The notes: generated by a model not told the origin, from the sequence alone. A DNA stretch of 64,000 bases from Aquincola tertiaricarbonis (GCF_000969605.1 NZ_JZUE01000001.1:434001-498000), one strand, 5' to 3'; counted from the stretch's first letter, positions 49,307-60,540 are shown. Translations and numbers: made by a program.

Positions 49307-51025
49307 CTATTCGTTGGTGACCGTGATCACTTCTTCCAGCGTGGTCACGCCTGCCCGCACCTTCACCAGGCCCGACTGCCGAAGGTCTCGCACGCCCTCG
49401 ATCTGCGCCTGCTTGGCGATGTCCAGGGCCGTGCCCTCCGACAGGATGATGCGCTGGATGGCCTCGGTGATCGGCATCACCTGGTACAGACCCACGCGGC
49501 CCTTGTAGCCGTTGTTGCAGGCCGAGCACCCGATCGCCCGGTACGGCTTCCAGGTGCCATCCAGGTCTTCGTCACGAAAGCCCGCGCGCTTGAGGGCTTC
49601 GCGCGGGTATTCGGCCGGCGCCTTGCAGTTCTCGCACAGCCGGCGCGCCAGCCGCTGGGCGGTGATCAGCAGCACGCTGGCCGCGATGTTGAACGGTGCC
49701 ACGCCCATGTTCATCAGGCGGGTGAGGGTGGTGGGCGCGTCGTTGGTGTGCAGCGTGGACATCACCAGGTGGCCGGTCTGCGCGGCCTTGATCGCGATGT
49801 CGGCGGTGTCCAGGTCGCGGATCTCGCCCACCATGATGATGTCCGGGTCCTGCCGCAGGAACGACTTCAGCGCGACCGCGAAGGTCATGCCGGCCTTGTC
49901 GTTCACGTTCACCTGGTTGATGCCGGGCAGGTTGATTTCCGCCGGGTCTTCCACCGTGGCGATGTTGACGCCCGGCTGGTTGAGCATGTTCAGGCAGGTG
50001 TACAGCGACACCGTCTTGCCCGAGCCGGTGGGTCCGGTGACCAGGATCATCCCGTAGGGCCGCTGGATCGCGGCCATCAGCCGATCCTTCTCGATCTTCT
50101 CGTAGCCCAGTGCCTCGATGCCCAGCTTGGCCGACGACGGATCCAGGATCCGGATCACGATCTTCTCGCCGAACAGGGTCGGCAGCGTGCTCACGCGGAA
50201 GTCGATCGCCTTGTTGCCGAACTTCAGCTTCATGCGGCCGTCCTGCGGCACGCGCTTCTCGGAGATGTCCAGCCGGCTGATGACCTTGATGCGCGAGGCC
50301 AGCTTGTCCTTGATGGCCACCGGCGGCTGCGTGATCTCGCGCAGCTCGCCGTCGATGCGGAAGCGCACGCGGTAGTGGTACTCGTAGGGCTCGAAGTGCA
50401 GGTCGGACGCACGTGCGTTGATGGCGTCGATCAGCATCTTCTGCAGGAAGCGCACCACCGGCGCGTCTTCCACCTCCGACACCACCTCGTTGGCCTGTTC
50501 GTCGGCAGCGGCCTCGTCGTTGACGTCGAAGTCGAAGTCCCCGCCGGCGAGGCTTTCCAGTGCCTCGTTGACGGTGGCGCCCAGCGCCTCCATCAGCGCG
50601 GCCAGCTTGTCGTACTCCACCAGCACCCACTCGGGCGACAGCTGGGTGGCGAACTTGATGCGCTCGATCGCTTCCTGGTCGGTGGGATCGGCGCCGCCGA
50701 TGAACAGGCGGTTGCCGCGCCGGCCCAGTACCACCACCTGGTACTGGCTGGCCAGCTTGTTGTCAATGACGTTGCGCGGCAGCCGCTCCACGTCCACCGC
50801 CTTCAGGTCCAGCAGCGGCACCGCCAGGGCATTGGACAGCGTGTGCGCCAGGTCCGAGGCGGACACCGTGCCGGCGGCCACCAGCGCCGAGACGAAGCTC
50901 ACCCGTCTTTCACGCGCCTGGGCCGCCAGTGCTTCCGCCTGGCGCGGCTGCAACCGGCCCGCATGCACCAGCACACGGGCGACTCCGGACAGGCTCGATT
51001 GGGCGGCGTCGGCGACAGTATCCAC
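49307..51025 (-). CDS. pilB: Type IV pilus extension ATPase PilB
   Basis: The 572-residue GspE/PilB ATPase has an N-terminal MshEN-like domain (about 10-140), Walker A GPTGSGKTVSLYT, the Asp box and DPDIIMVGEIRDLDTADI (Walker B), TGHLVMSTLHTNDAPTTL (His box), and a tetracysteine zinc site with CENC and CSAC near the end. No in-frame ATG occurs before the conserved core: the options are GTG 51025 (normal length) or TTG 51112 (29 residues longer). GTG 51025 is preferred because SLSGVARVLVHAGRL then sits at the family position. First gene of the pilBCD-coaE-zapD-yacG operon. Confidence 0.93.
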   Translation of the reverse strand: MDTVADAAQSSLSGVARVLVHAGRLQPRQAEALAAQARERRVSFVSALVAAGTVSASDLAHTLSNALAVPLLDLKAVDVERLPRNVIDNKLASQYQVVVLGRRGNRLFIGGADPTDQEAIERIKFATQLSPEWVLVEYDKLAALMEALGATVNEALESLAGGDFDFDVNDEAAADEQANEVVSEVEDAPVVRFLQKMLIDAINARASDLHFEPYEYHYRVRFRIDGELREITQPPVAIKDKLASRIKVISRLDISEKRVPQDGRMKLKFGNKAIDFRVSTLPTLFGEKIVIRILDPSSAKLGIEALGYEKIEKDRLMAAIQRPYGMILVTGPTGSGKTVSLYTCLNMLNQPGVNIATVEDPAEINLPGINQVNVNDKAGMTFAVALKSFLRQDPDIIMVGEIRDLDTADIAIKAAQTGHLVMSTLHTNDAPTTLTRLMNMGVAPFNIAASVLLITAQRLARRLCENCKAPAEYPREALKRAGFRDEDLDGTWKPYRAIGCSACNNGYKGRVGLYQVMPITEAIQRIILSEGTALDIAKQAQIEGVRDLRQSGLVKVRAGVTTLEEVITVTNE

Positions 51026-51094
51026 AGGGCAACTTTTGACTTCGGCCGCAGTGTAGTTCGCGCCGGCAGCCGCAAGCCCCGGAACAGGGGCCGC

Positions 51095-51107
51095 TGTAGC
51101 ACCTACA
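51095..51107 (-). promoter_or_regulatory. Short inverted repeat upstream of pilB
   Basis: TGTAG/CTACA arms around a 3-nt centre lie 70-82 bp before the chosen pilB start. A TACACT -10-like box on the - strand at 51055-51050 is 25 bp before the start, without a good -35 at standard spacing. Both are weak; the pilB promoter probably lies in this 51026-51127 stretch. Confidence 0.25.
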
Positions 51108-51127
51108 TTCAAATCGTGGCGCCAATG

Positions 51128-51155
51128 AAAAAGGCCGCATTGCTGCGGCCTTTTT
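51128..51155 (-). terminator. Strong intrinsic terminator after tRNA-Pro
   Basis: AAAAAGGCCGCA (51128-51139) and TGCGGCCTTTTT (51144-51155) form a perfect 12-bp stem including A/U flanks. On the - strand the loop reads GCAA, a GNRA tetraloop, and the stem ends in U5. It sits 9 bp past the tRNA-Pro 3' end and separates it from the pilB promoter. By symmetry it can also end + strand transcripts. Confidence 0.85.
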
Positions 51156-51164
51156 CGTGTGTCC

Positions 51165-51241
51165 TGGTCGGGGTGAGAGGATTCGAACCTCCGGCCTCTA
51201 CGTCCCGAACGTAGCGCTCTACCAGGCTAAGCTACACCCCG
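51165..51241 (-). tRNA. tRNA-Pro (anticodon CGG)
   Basis: Reading the - strand gives a 77-nt cloverleaf. The acceptor CGGGGTG (from 51241) pairs with CACCCCG, the discriminator is A, and the CCA end is genome-encoded (51167-51165). The anticodon stem CTACG/CGTAG encloses loop TTCGGGA, so the anticodon is CGG, reading the CCG codon that dominates proline in this GC-rich genome. The T arm has GGTTCGAATCC. It lies 25 bp after the ispB stop on the same strand, so read-through from ispB is possible. Confidence 0.95.
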
Positions 51242-51266
51242 ATTTCTTTTTGTTGTGCCCAACTAG

Positions 51267-52277
51267 CTAGTACGAGCGATCAACTGACTGAACGCATAAG
51301 TCTAGCAGCGCTTCCTTGAATTGGGAAGGGGGTATCGCGCTGAGGCAGTCACGCGCCTTGTCGGCCTCTTGGCGTGCGGCCTCCCGCGTGGCTTCCAGCG
51401 CACCGGTGCTGCGCACGATCTGCACGATCTCGTCCAGCCGCTCGACCTCGCCCTGCTCGATGGCGTGGCGGATCAGCTGGCGCTGCGCGGCGGTACCGCG
51501 CTCCATCGCCACCAGCAGCGGCAGCGTGGGCTTGCCCTCGCGCAGGTCGTCGCCTACGTTCTTGCCCAGCTCGGCGGTGGCACCCTGGTAGTCCAGCAGG
51601 TCGTCCACCAGCTGGAAGGCGGTACCCAGCGAGCGGCCATAGTCGGCGCAACGGTCTTCCAGCTCGCGCGGCGCATCGGCCAGCACTGCGCCCAGGCGCG
51701 CGCTGGCCTCGAACAGCTTGGCCGTCTTGTAGCGGATCACGCGCAGGTAGTCGTCGACCGCCAGGTCGGGGTCGTGCATGTTCATCAGCTGCAGCACCTC
51801 GCCCTCGGCGATGACGTTGGTGGCGTCGGCCAGCACGTCGAGCACGCGCATGCGGTCGACCGACACCATCAGCTGGAAGGCACGGGAGTACAGGAAGTCG
51901 CCCACCAGCACGCTGGCGGCGTTGCCGAACATGGCATTGGCCGTCTGGCGACCGCGGCGCAGTGACGACTCGTCCACCACGTCGTCGTGCAGCAGCGTGG
52001 CGGTGTGGATGAATTCCACCGTGGCGGCCAGCGTGAAGCGCTCCGGGCCGGTGAAACCGAGGGCATTGGCAAACAGCAGCACCAGCCGCGGGCGGATGCG
52101 CTTGCCGCCGGCGCTGACGATGTAGTGCGAGATCTGGTTGATCAGCACCACTTCGGAGCGCAGGCGCTCGGTGATGGCGGCGTCCACTGCCTGCATCTCG
52201 TGCGCCATCGGATCGACGGCGAGAGGGGTGGAGGGGGCAGGCGAAGTCACGTTGGCGTTAGGGGAAGTGGACGACAT
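51267..52277 (-). CDS. ispB: Polyprenyl (octaprenyl) diphosphate synthase
   Basis: The 336-residue trans-prenyltransferase builds the ubiquinone side chain from isopentenyl and farnesyl diphosphate. The first aspartate-rich motif is LLHDDVVDES (DDxxD) and the second is QLVDDLLDYQG; GGKRIRPRLVLLFA near residue 60 binds the diphosphate. ATG 52277 is chosen over a longer frame because the family N-terminus fits there. It is divergent from rplU, a classic arrangement. It links with ubiJ, ubiB and ubiX in this window as coenzyme Q genes. Confidence 0.94.
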   Translation of the reverse strand: MSSTSPNANVTSPAPSTPLAVDPMAHEMQAVDAAITERLRSEVVLINQISHYIVSAGGKRIRPRLVLLFANALGFTGPERFTLAATVEFIHTATLLHDDVVDESSLRRGRQTANAMFGNAASVLVGDFLYSRAFQLMVSVDRMRVLDVLADATNVIAEGEVLQLMNMHDPDLAVDDYLRVIRYKTAKLFEASARLGAVLADAPRELEDRCADYGRSLGTAFQLVDDLLDYQGATAELGKNVGDDLREGKPTLPLLVAMERGTAAQRQLIRHAIEQGEVERLDEIVQIVRSTGALEATREAARQEADKARDCLSAIPPSQFKEALLDLCVQSVDRSY

Positions 52278-52338
52278 TGGGTAGCCCGCGATTATAGGAA
52301 CATCGCCGTGACGCTCCGCCGGCTGGCTGCCCCGCTTG

Positions 52339-52366
52339 TTGCCAAGCCCGCGGATCAGGCTATAAT
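52339..52366 (+). promoter_or_regulatory. Sigma70 promoter of rplU-rpmA
   Basis: A perfect TATAAT -10 at 52361-52366 has TTGCCA (one mismatch per half from TTGACA) at 52339-52344, spaced 16 bp. It is the best consensus promoter in the window and lies 58 bp before the rplU ATG, as expected for a highly expressed ribosomal protein operon. Confidence 0.8.
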
Positions 52367-52377
52367 GCCGGGTTCCG

Positions 52378-52404
52378 CGCGCCAAGGGTCGTCCTTGGGG
52401 TGCG
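52378..52404 (+). promoter_or_regulatory. Leader hairpin in the rplU 5' UTR
   Basis: Within the predicted leader, CCAAGG (52382-52387) pairs with CCTTGG (52393-52398) across a 5-nt loop, extended by CGC (52378-52380) with GCG (52402-52404). A structured leader just before a ribosomal protein gene is a common site of autoregulation by the r-protein. No known L21 leader class could be recognised here. Confidence 0.4.
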
Positions 52405-52423
52405 GATGATTGAAAGGGTTGAC

Positions 52424-52735
52424 ATGTACGCGGTCATAAAAACCGGTGGCAAGCAATACAAGGTTGCTTCCGGCGAGAAGATCAAGGTAGAACAGATTGC
52501 TGCGGACGTTGGCCAGGAAATCGTGATTGACCAGGTGCTCGCCGTCGGAAACGGCGCAGAGCTCACGGTCGGCACGCCCCTGGTTGCCGGCGCCAGCGTG
52601 AAGGCCACCGTTGTGGCGCAAGGCAAGCACGACAAGGTCCGCATCTTCAAGATGCGCCGTCGCAAGCACTATCAGAAGCACGGTGGTCATCGTCAGACCT
52701 ACACCGAGCTCGAGATCGGTGCCGTGACGCTCTGA
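52424..52735 (+). CDS. rplU: 50S ribosomal protein L21 (bL21)
   Basis: The 103-residue protein has the full normal length, with [14 protein letters not shown] at the start and [21 protein letters not shown], the rRNA-binding loop, near the end. It binds 23S rRNA near L20. ATG 52424 is chosen over an upstream ATG eight codons earlier by family length and the sigma70 promoter position. It starts the rplU-rpmA-obgE-proB order typical of bacteria. Confidence 0.98.
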   Translation: MYAVIKTGGKQYKVASGEKIKVEQIAADVGQEIVIDQVLAVGNGAELTVGTPLVAGASVKATVVAQGKHDKVRIFKMRRRKHYQKHGGHRQTYTELEIGAVTL

Positions 52736-52764
52736 CGTCGTCGCTAATTCAGGAGCATTGATCC

Positions 52765-53022
52765 ATGGCACAGAAAAAAGGCGGCGGTTCCACCCGGAAC
52801 GGCCGCGACTCCAAACCGAAGATGCTGGGCGTGAAGGCGTTCGGTGGTCAGGCCGTCTCGGCCGGCTCGATCATCGTGCGCCAGCGTGGCACCAAGTTCC
52901 ATGCCGGCACCAACGTCGGCATCGGCAAGGACCACACGCTGTTCGCGCTGGTCGATGGCCAGGTCTCGTTCGCCATCAAGGGCGAGCGCAACCGCCAGAC
53001 GGTGTTCGTCACCCCCGTGTGA
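52765..53022 (+). CDS. rpmA: 50S ribosomal protein L27 (bL27)
   Basis: The 85-residue protein starts [19 protein letters not shown], the conserved basic N-terminal tail that reaches the peptidyl transferase centre, and continues [27 protein letters not shown]. It lacks the cleavable N-extension of Firmicutes L27. AGGAG lies 10-14 nt before the ATG. It is 29 nt after rplU, with a terminator following. Confidence 0.98.
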   Translation: MAQKKGGGSTRNGRDSKPKMLGVKAFGGQAVSAGSIIVRQRGTKFHAGTNVGIGKDHTLFALVDGQVSFAIKGERNRQTVFVTPV

Positions 53023-53056
53023 CGGTCCGGCTGCCCAGGCAGCCGGCACCGCTGCG

Positions 53057-53088
53057 AGGCCCCGGCTTGCCGGGGCCTTTGTCTTTTT
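53057..53088 (+). terminator. Intrinsic terminator after rpmA
   Basis: AGGCCCCGG (53057-53065) pairs with CCGGGGCCT (53070-53078) around a 4-nt loop, followed by TTTGTCTTTTT. It is a strong rho-independent terminator or attenuator between rpmA and obgE, reducing the flow from the ribosomal promoter into obgE-proB. Confidence 0.85.
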
Positions 53089-53096
53089 GCTTCTAA

Positions 53097-55289
<2,193 letters not shown>

Positions 55290-55290
<1 letters not shown>

Positions 55291-55325
55291 TGACAGCGCC
55301 TGGGCCGCGAGGCCCGGGCTGTCAT
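55290..55325. terminator. Long hairpin with GCGA tetraloop between convergent proB and rppH
   Basis: ATGACAG (55290-55296) pairs with CTGTCAT (55319-55325). Inside it, CCTGGGCC (55299-55306) pairs with GGCCCGGG (55311-55318), with one G-T and a 2-nt bulge, closed by GCGA, a GNRA loop on the + RNA. The 15-bp structure spans both stop codons. With the A/T-containing base it is a good bidirectional 3' end, although it has no long U-tract. Confidence 0.65.
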
Positions 55326-55912
55326 TCAGGTGTCGTCGTCTGCGGGTTACCGTCCAGCGACAGGGCCGACGACCGCTGGCCGCCGTCGTCCTGCCGATGC
55401 GGGCGCATGCCCGAGCGCAGGTAGCGGTTGTGGTGGTTGGGGCGCGGCAGGAAGCGCGCGAGCTCGGTGAGCGCCATCTGGTAGACGTCGCGCTTGAACT
55501 CGATCACCACATCCAGCGGCACCCAATACTCGTTCCAGCGCCAGGCGTCGAACTCCGGGTGGTCGGTGGCACGCAGGTTCATGTCGCTGTCGCGGCCCAT
55601 GAGCCGCAACAGGAACCAGATCTGCTTCTGGCCGCGGTAGTGGCCCCGCGCATCGCGGCGGATGTAGTGCTCGGGTACCTCGTATCGAAGCCAATCGCGG
55701 GTGCGCGCCAGTATCCTCACCTGCTCCGGATGCAGCCCCACTTCCTCGTGAAGCTCGCGGAACATGGCCTGTTCGGGCGTCTCGCCATGCTTGATGCCCC
55801 CCTGGGGAAATTGCCAGGAGTGCGTCCGCAGACGCTTGCCCCAGAAGACCTGGTTCCGGGCGTTGAGCAGGATGATGCCGACGTTCGGCCTGAAGCCTTC
55901 ACGGTCGAGCAT
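55322..55912 (-). CDS. rppH: RNA pyrophosphohydrolase (Nudix)
   Basis: The 196-residue enzyme converts the 5'-triphosphate of mRNA to monophosphate, opening it to RNase E decay. It begins [17 protein letters not shown], then has the Nudix box [23 protein letters not shown] and conserved [13 protein letters not shown] and [10 protein letters not shown]. The ATG at 55912 is preferred to a TTG two codons upstream. The last about 35 residues are a variable basic/Ser tail. It is divergent from proS with 138 bp between. Confidence 0.95.
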   Translation of the reverse strand: MLDREGFRPNVGIILLNARNQVFWGKRLRTHSWQFPQGGIKHGETPEQAMFRELHEEVGLHPEQVRILARTRDWLRYEVPEHYIRRDARGHYRGQKQIWFLLRLMGRDSDMNLRATDHPEFDAWRWNEYWVPLDVVIEFKRDVYQMALTELARFLPRPNHHNRYLRSGMRPHRQDDGGQRSSALSLDGNPQTTTPE

Positions 55913-56050
55913 AATCAAACCTCGAATCTATAAGTTGAAATCATTATTGCACCGGGCCGGTGCGGCATGCGATGTCTCGCTTTCCCGCATCGTCAGCGCC
56001 CTGGACATGGCAGCGCTCCCCGCGCTCGCCTTGCATGATTCAGACCTCCC
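55913..56050. promoter_or_regulatory. Divergent gap rppH / proS
   Basis: This 138-bp gap has an AT-rich stretch at 55912-55950 that includes TCTATA at 55927-55932 (TATAGA on -), a possible -10 for rppH, but with no good -35 at the expected place. Promoters for both genes must lie here. Confidence 0.3.
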
Positions 56051-57811
56051 ATGAAAAGCAGCCAGTTCTTCATTTCGACGCTGAAGGAAGCGCCCGCGGA
56101 CGCCGAGATCGTCAGCCACAAGCTGATGCTTCGCGCCGGATTCATCAAGCGCCTGGGCGCTGGCATCTACAACTACATGCCGATGGGGCTGCGGGTCATC
56201 CGCAAGGTGGAAGCCATCATCCGCGAGGAGATGAACCGCGCCGGCGCCGTCGAGCTGCTGATGCCGGTGGTGCAGCCGGCCGAGCTGTGGCAGGAGACCG
56301 GCCGCTTCGACAAGATGGGCCCGGAGCTGCTGCGGGTCAAGGACCGGCATGAACGGGACTTCATCATCCAGCCCACCAGCGAGGAGGCGGTGACCGACAT
56401 CGCCCGCCAGGAGCTGCGCAGCTACAAGCAGCTGCCGAAAAATTTCTACCACATTCAGACCAAGTTCCGCGACGAGCGCCGGCCGCGCTTCGGCGTGATG
56501 CGCGGGCGCGAGTTCACGATGAAGGACGCCTATTCCTTCGACCGCGACGTGGCCGCCGCCGGCAAGAGCTACGACGCAATGTATGCCGCCTATTGCGCGG
56601 TGTTCGACCGCCTGGGCCTGCAGTACCGCGCGGTGGCGGCCGACACCGGCGCCATCGGCGGCGACCGTTCGCATGAGTTTCAGGTGATCGCCGACACCGG
56701 GGAGGATGCGCTGGTGTACTGCCCGACCAGCGACTACGCCGCCAACATCGAGCTGGCCGAATCCGTCGCGCTGCTCGCCGAGCGTGCCGCGCCGGCACAG
56801 GCGCTGGAGAAGACGCCCACGCCCGGCAAGGCCACCTGCGAGGACGTGGCCGCGCTGCTGGGCCTGCCGCTGGAGCGCACGGTGAAGTCGCTGGTGCTGG
56901 CCACCGACGAGCGCAACGAAGCCGGCGACATCGTCAAGGCCACGGTGTGGCTGCTGCTGGTGCGCGGCGACCATGCGCTCAACGAGATCAAAGCCGGCAA
57001 GCTGGCCGGGCTGAAGAATGGCTACCGCTTCGCGACCGTGGCCGAGATCGAGGAGCACTTCGGCTGCAAGCCGGGCTACCTCGGTCCCATCGGCCTGAAG
57101 AAGCCGGTGAAGGTGATTGCCGACCGCACCGTGGCGAACATGAGCGACTTCGTCTGCGGCGCCAACGAGGCCGATTTCCACTTCACCGGCGTGAACTGGG
57201 GCCGCGATCTGCCCGAGCCCGACGAGGTGGCTGACATCCGCAATGCGCAGGCCGGCGATCCTTCGCCTGACGGCCGGGGCGTGCTGGCCATCCAGCGCGG
57301 CATCGAGGTGGGCCATGTGTTCTACCTCGGCACCAAGTACTCGAAGGCGATGAACGCCACCTTCCTGGACGAGGCGGGCAAGCCGCAGTTCTTCGAGATG
57401 GGCTGCTACGGCATCGGCGTCACGCGCATCTTGGGCGCGGCCATCGAGCAAAGCCATGACGAGCGCGGCATCGTCTGGCCGGACAGCATCGCACCCTTCA
57501 CCGTGGTGCTGTGCCCCATCGGCTACGACCGCAGCGCCGAGGTCAAGGCGGCGGCCGACCAGCTGCACGATGACCTGCAGCGGCTGGGCATCGACGTGAT
57601 GCTGGACGATCGCGGCGAACGCCCGGGCGCCATGTTCGCTGACTGGGAGCTGATCGGCGTGCCCCACCGCGTCGTGCTGTCGGACCGCGGCTTGAAGGAA
57701 GGCCAGGTCGAGTACCAGGGTCGGCGTGACGCCGCCGCCACCAAGCTGGCGCTGGCCGAGCTGGTCTCGCATCTGCAGGCCCGCCTGAAGGCCCCGGCTG
57801 CCGCCGAGTGA
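56051..57811 (+). CDS. proS: Prolyl-tRNA synthetase (bacterial type)
   Basis: The 586-residue class II synthetase charges tRNA-Pro. It has class II motif 1 ([15 protein letters not shown] region), motif 2 ([26 protein letters not shown]) and motif 3 ([14 protein letters not shown]). A YbaK-like editing insertion (about 240-390), with [18 protein letters not shown] style segments, removes mischarged Ala. The C-terminal anticodon-binding domain ends the protein. It overlaps the following DUF418 gene (GTGA). Confidence 0.97.
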   Translation: MKSSQFFISTLKEAPADAEIVSHKLMLRAGFIKRLGAGIYNYMPMGLRVIRKVEAIIREEMNRAGAVELLMPVVQPAELWQETGRFDKMGPELLRVKDRHERDFIIQPTSEEAVTDIARQELRSYKQLPKNFYHIQTKFRDERRPRFGVMRGREFTMKDAYSFDRDVAAAGKSYDAMYAAYCAVFDRLGLQYRAVAADTGAIGGDRSHEFQVIADTGEDALVYCPTSDYAANIELAESVALLAERAAPAQALEKTPTPGKATCEDVAALLGLPLERTVKSLVLATDERNEAGDIVKATVWLLLVRGDHALNEIKAGKLAGLKNGYRFATVAEIEEHFGCKPGYLGPIGLKKPVKVIADRTVANMSDFVCGANEADFHFTGVNWGRDLPEPDEVADIRNAQAGDPSPDGRGVLAIQRGIEVGHVFYLGTKYSKAMNATFLDEAGKPQFFEMGCYGIGVTRILGAAIEQSHDERGIVWPDSIAPFTVVLCPIGYDRSAEVKAAADQLHDDLQRLGIDVMLDDRGERPGAMFADWELIGVPHRVVLSDRGLKEGQVEYQGRRDAAATKLALAELVSHLQARLKAPAAAE

Positions 57812-58902
57812 CCTCGCCCACGCATCGCCGAGACCCGCTGCTGGATGCGCTGCGGGCGCTGGCGATGGTGGGTGTGCTGGTGGTCAACGCCATCTCGTAC
57901 ACCGTGGGGCCCTGGGGTGCGCCGTTGGGCGAGGCCGATCCGGCCAGCATGCTGTCCCTGGGGCTGCAGTCGCTCACTGCGCTGCTGCTGCATGGCAAGG
58001 CCTATCCGATGCTGGCCTTCCTCTTTGGCGCTGGTCTGGTGCTGGCCAGCCGCCGCGCCACGCTGCAGGACCGGCGCCGCCGGCTGTGGCGCCTGTTGGG
58101 CCTGGGCGTGCTGCACGGCGCCCTGGTCTATGCCGGCGACATCCTGACGATGTATGCGCTGTGCGGCTTCACCGTGGTGGCGCATGCGCGTGAGCGTCTG
58201 TCGCGCCTGCATGCCCGCTGGTTGCGTGCTTGCGGCTGGGCGCTGGGCTCGGTGGCGCTCAGCGTGATGCTGACGCTGCTGGCCGGCGGCAGCGCGCAGG
58301 CCGATGCGTCCGAGGGCTTCGGCGCCACCGCCTCCTGGCGCGACCAGTTCGTGCTCAACCTGAATGCCTACCTGATGCTGCAGGTGCTGGGGCTGGTGTT
58401 GTTCCTGCCGGTGCTGCGGGCGGCGATGCTCGCCGGCATGCTGGCGGCGCGGCTGCGCCTGCTCACCCACCGCCGTTGGCGGCCGGTGTGGCAGCGCTGG
58501 GTGCGCCGGCTGCTGCCGGTGGGGTTGCTGGCCAATGCGGCTTATGCCTTCAGCATCACCGATGCCGCGGCACGCGGTGACAGCGCCTTGTCGCTGTGGA
58601 CGGCCGTGGCCCCCGGCATCGGCTGGATGCTGACCGTGCCACTGGTCGGTCTGGTGGTGCTGCATGCCCGCCGCTGGCCGCAGGCCCTGGCGCCGCTGGG
58701 CCAGCGCACGCTGAGCCTGTACCTGCTGCATTCGCTGGGTTGCCTGGCGCTGTTCAGCGGCGCGGGGCTGGGCTGGCCGCTGCCGCCGCTGGCCGCCTGG
58801 ACGTGGGCAATGGGCCTGTGGTGGCTGGCGATACCGGCCGCCCGGGCGATGGCGCGGCAGGGCTGGCGCGGCCCGTTCGAGGCGTGGATGGGCCGCCGAT
58901 GA
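57808..58902 (+). CDS. DUF418 multi-pass membrane protein
   Basis: The 364-residue protein begins [26 protein letters not shown], the 'R...lD.lRg.A..GIl..N' opening of DUF418 proteins, with 8-10 hydrophobic helices. The C-terminal part contains [23 protein letters not shown], the typical 'GrmaLTnYl.qS' block. It resembles acyltransferase-3-type membrane proteins in topology, but the function is unknown. GTG 57808 overlaps the proS stop, and its own stop overlaps the next gene (ATGA), so the three are coupled. Confidence 0.88.
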   Translation: MTSPTHRRDPLLDALRALAMVGVLVVNAISYTVGPWGAPLGEADPASMLSLGLQSLTALLLHGKAYPMLAFLFGAGLVLASRRATLQDRRRRLWRLLGLGVLHGALVYAGDILTMYALCGFTVVAHARERLSRLHARWLRACGWALGSVALSVMLTLLAGGSAQADASEGFGATASWRDQFVLNLNAYLMLQVLGLVLFLPVLRAAMLAGMLAARLRLLTHRRWRPVWQRWVRRLLPVGLLANAAYAFSITDAAARGDSALSLWTAVAPGIGWMLTVPLVGLVVLHARRWPQALAPLGQRTLSLYLLHSLGCLALFSGAGLGWPLPPLAAWTWAMGLWWLAIPAARAMARQGWRGPFEAWMGRR

Positions 58903-59540
58903 AACGCCCCGGGATGTTGCGTCGGCGTGCCTGCCTGGCGCTGGGTGCGGGTGCGCTCTGGGGCCTGCCCGGCGTGGGCGCGCGCGCGGGCACGCAGGCG
59001 GAGGAGCCGCTGGCCAACGCCGTGCGGTCGGCGATGTCGGCCGCCATCGCCGCCGAGGCGCCTCCGCAGCCGAGCTTCCCGACGGTGGAGGCCCGCCTGG
59101 CCTACCTGCGCTGGCTGGGCGCCATGAGCGAGCGACTGCAACGGCAGAAGACCGAACGCCGCACGCGGTTGGAGTTCCTCGAGGCCACCTGGTACGAGAG
59201 CACGCGCGCCGGCCTGGAGCCGGCGCTGGTGCTGGGCCTGATCCAGGTGGAAAGCGCTTTCCGCAAGTACGCCATCAGCTCGGCCGGTGCGCGCGGCTAC
59301 ATGCAGGTGATGCCGTTCTGGTCGCGGCTGATCGGTGACGGCGACCCCAGCCAGCTGTTCCACATGCAGACCAACCTGCGCTTCGGCTGCGTGATCCTGC
59401 GGCACTACCTGGACCGGGAGCGGGGCGACCTGTTCCTGGCGCTGGGCCGCTACAACGGCAGCCGCGGCCGGGCGGAATATCCGAATGCGGTGTTCGCCGC
59501 GCGTCGGCGCTGGCAGTTCACGGCCTCGCCCGCAGCCTGA
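58899..59540 (+). CDS. Lytic transglycosylase (SLT domain), exported
   Basis: The 213-residue protein has an RR-containing signal (MLRRRACLALGAGALWGLPG, about 1-32). The SLT domain (about 95-205) has VLGLIQVESAFRKYAISSAGARGYMQVMPF, with catalytic Glu in ESAF and the GxxQVMP motif, and YNGSRGRAEYPNAV at the end. It cuts the glycan backbone of peptidoglycan with anhydro-muropeptide release. The frame continues upstream through the DUF418 gene in another register, which is not real. It lies downstream of DUF418 with a 4-nt overlap. Confidence 0.92.
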   Translation: MKRPGMLRRRACLALGAGALWGLPGVGARAGTQAEEPLANAVRSAMSAAIAAEAPPQPSFPTVEARLAYLRWLGAMSERLQRQKTERRTRLEFLEATWYESTRAGLEPALVLGLIQVESAFRKYAISSAGARGYMQVMPFWSRLIGDGDPSQLFHMQTNLRFGCVILRHYLDRERGDLFLALGRYNGSRGRAEYPNAVFAARRRWQFTASPAA

Positions 59541-59561
59541 GCGCCGGCGGGCCGGCTGGGC

Positions 59562-60149
59562 CTAGAGCCCGGTCCACTCCCGCGGGCGTGCCGCATCCAG
59601 TCCCAGCAGGGCCAGGGCCCGTTCCACCGTGTCGTCCACCAGCGCGTCGATGGTCTCGGGCCGGTGGTAGAAGGCCGGCAGCGGCGGGTAGATGATGGCG
59701 CCCATCTCGGTGGCGGCCGTCATGTTGCGCAGGTGCGCCAGGTTGAAAGGCGTCTCGCGCACCATCAGCAGCAGGCGGCGGCGCTCCTTCAGCGTGACGT
59801 CGGCCGCGCGCGTGAGCAGGTTGTCGCCGAAGCCGTGGGCGATGGCGGCCAGTGTCTTCATGGAGCAGGGCGCCACGGCCATGGCCGCGGTGTCGAAGCT
59901 GCCGCTGGCAATGCAGGCGCCGATGTCGCCGGGCGCATGGGCATGGGAAGCCAGCGCTTCCAGCGCCTGGCGGCCGAGGCCGAGCTCGTGGTGCACATTC
60001 AGCACGCCGGCCGGTGTGGCGACCAGGTGCGTCTCGATGCCGAGGGCGCGGGCGCGCTGCAGCAGTCGCACGCCATAGACGGCGCCGCTGGCGCCGGTGA
60101 TGCCGACCACCAGCCGCGGCAGGCGGCCTGGGGTGGCCGGGGTGGACAT
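59562..60149 (-). CDS. ubiX: Flavin prenyltransferase UbiX
   Basis: The 195-residue enzyme prenylates FMN to make the cofactor of UbiD decarboxylase in ubiquinone synthesis. It has GITGASGAVYGVRLL at the start (flavin loop), SGSFDTAAMAVAPCSMKTLAAIAHG and LLLMVRETPFNLAHL, all conserved. Its ATG overlaps the grxD stop by one base. Its 3' neighbour is the convergent transglycosylase, 21 bp away. Confidence 0.96.
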   Translation of the reverse strand: MSTPATPGRLPRLVVGITGASGAVYGVRLLQRARALGIETHLVATPAGVLNVHHELGLGRQALEALASHAHAPGDIGACIASGSFDTAAMAVAPCSMKTLAAIAHGFGDNLLTRAADVTLKERRRLLLMVRETPFNLAHLRNMTAATEMGAIIYPPLPAFYHRPETIDALVDDTVERALALLGLDAARPREWTGL

Positions 60150-60466
60150 CAGGCCGAGGCCGTCAGCGTCTGCTGCAGCTCGCCGCTCTGGTACATCTCC
60201 ATCATGATGTCCGAGCCCCCGACGAATTCACCGTTGACGTAGAGCTGCGGGATGGTGGGCCAGTTGGCGTATTCCTTGATGCCCTGGCGCACCTGCTCGT
60301 CTTCCAGCACGTTGACGGTGGTCAGGTCGGTGACACCGCAGGCCTTGAGGATCTGGATGGCGCGGCCCGAGAAGCCGCACATCGGGAACTGGGACGTGCC
60401 TTTCATGAAGAGCACGACGCGGTTGCCCTTGACGAGGCTGTCGATGCGTTGTTGGACGTCGCTCAT
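60149..60466 (-). CDS. grxD: Monothiol glutaredoxin, Grx4 family
   Basis: The 105-residue protein has the CGFS active site (FPMCGFSGRA, Cys30) and the glutathione-binding WPTIPQLYVNGEFVGGSDIM. With BolA or alone it carries a [2Fe-2S] cluster and serves iron-sulfur delivery and iron sensing. ATG 60466 is chosen over an upstream start by family length. Co-transcribed with ubiX (1-bp overlap). A TATAAC -10-like box lies on the - strand at 60515-60510. Confidence 0.96.
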   Translation of the reverse strand: MSDVQQRIDSLVKGNRVVLFMKGTSQFPMCGFSGRAIQILKACGVTDLTTVNVLEDEQVRQGIKEYANWPTIPQLYVNGEFVGGSDIMMEMYQSGELQQTLTASA

Positions 60467-60540
60467 GGTGTGGTTCCGCAGGAGGCAGTTTGGATTGACG
60501 AAGCCGGGGTTATACGGCATCGGCCGGCGTGCTGCCGGGC

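Noticed and set aside
51026-51127. Sigma54 (-24/-12) promoter for pilB
   Set aside because: No TGGCAC-N5-TTGC-like sequence is present on the - strand in this gap.
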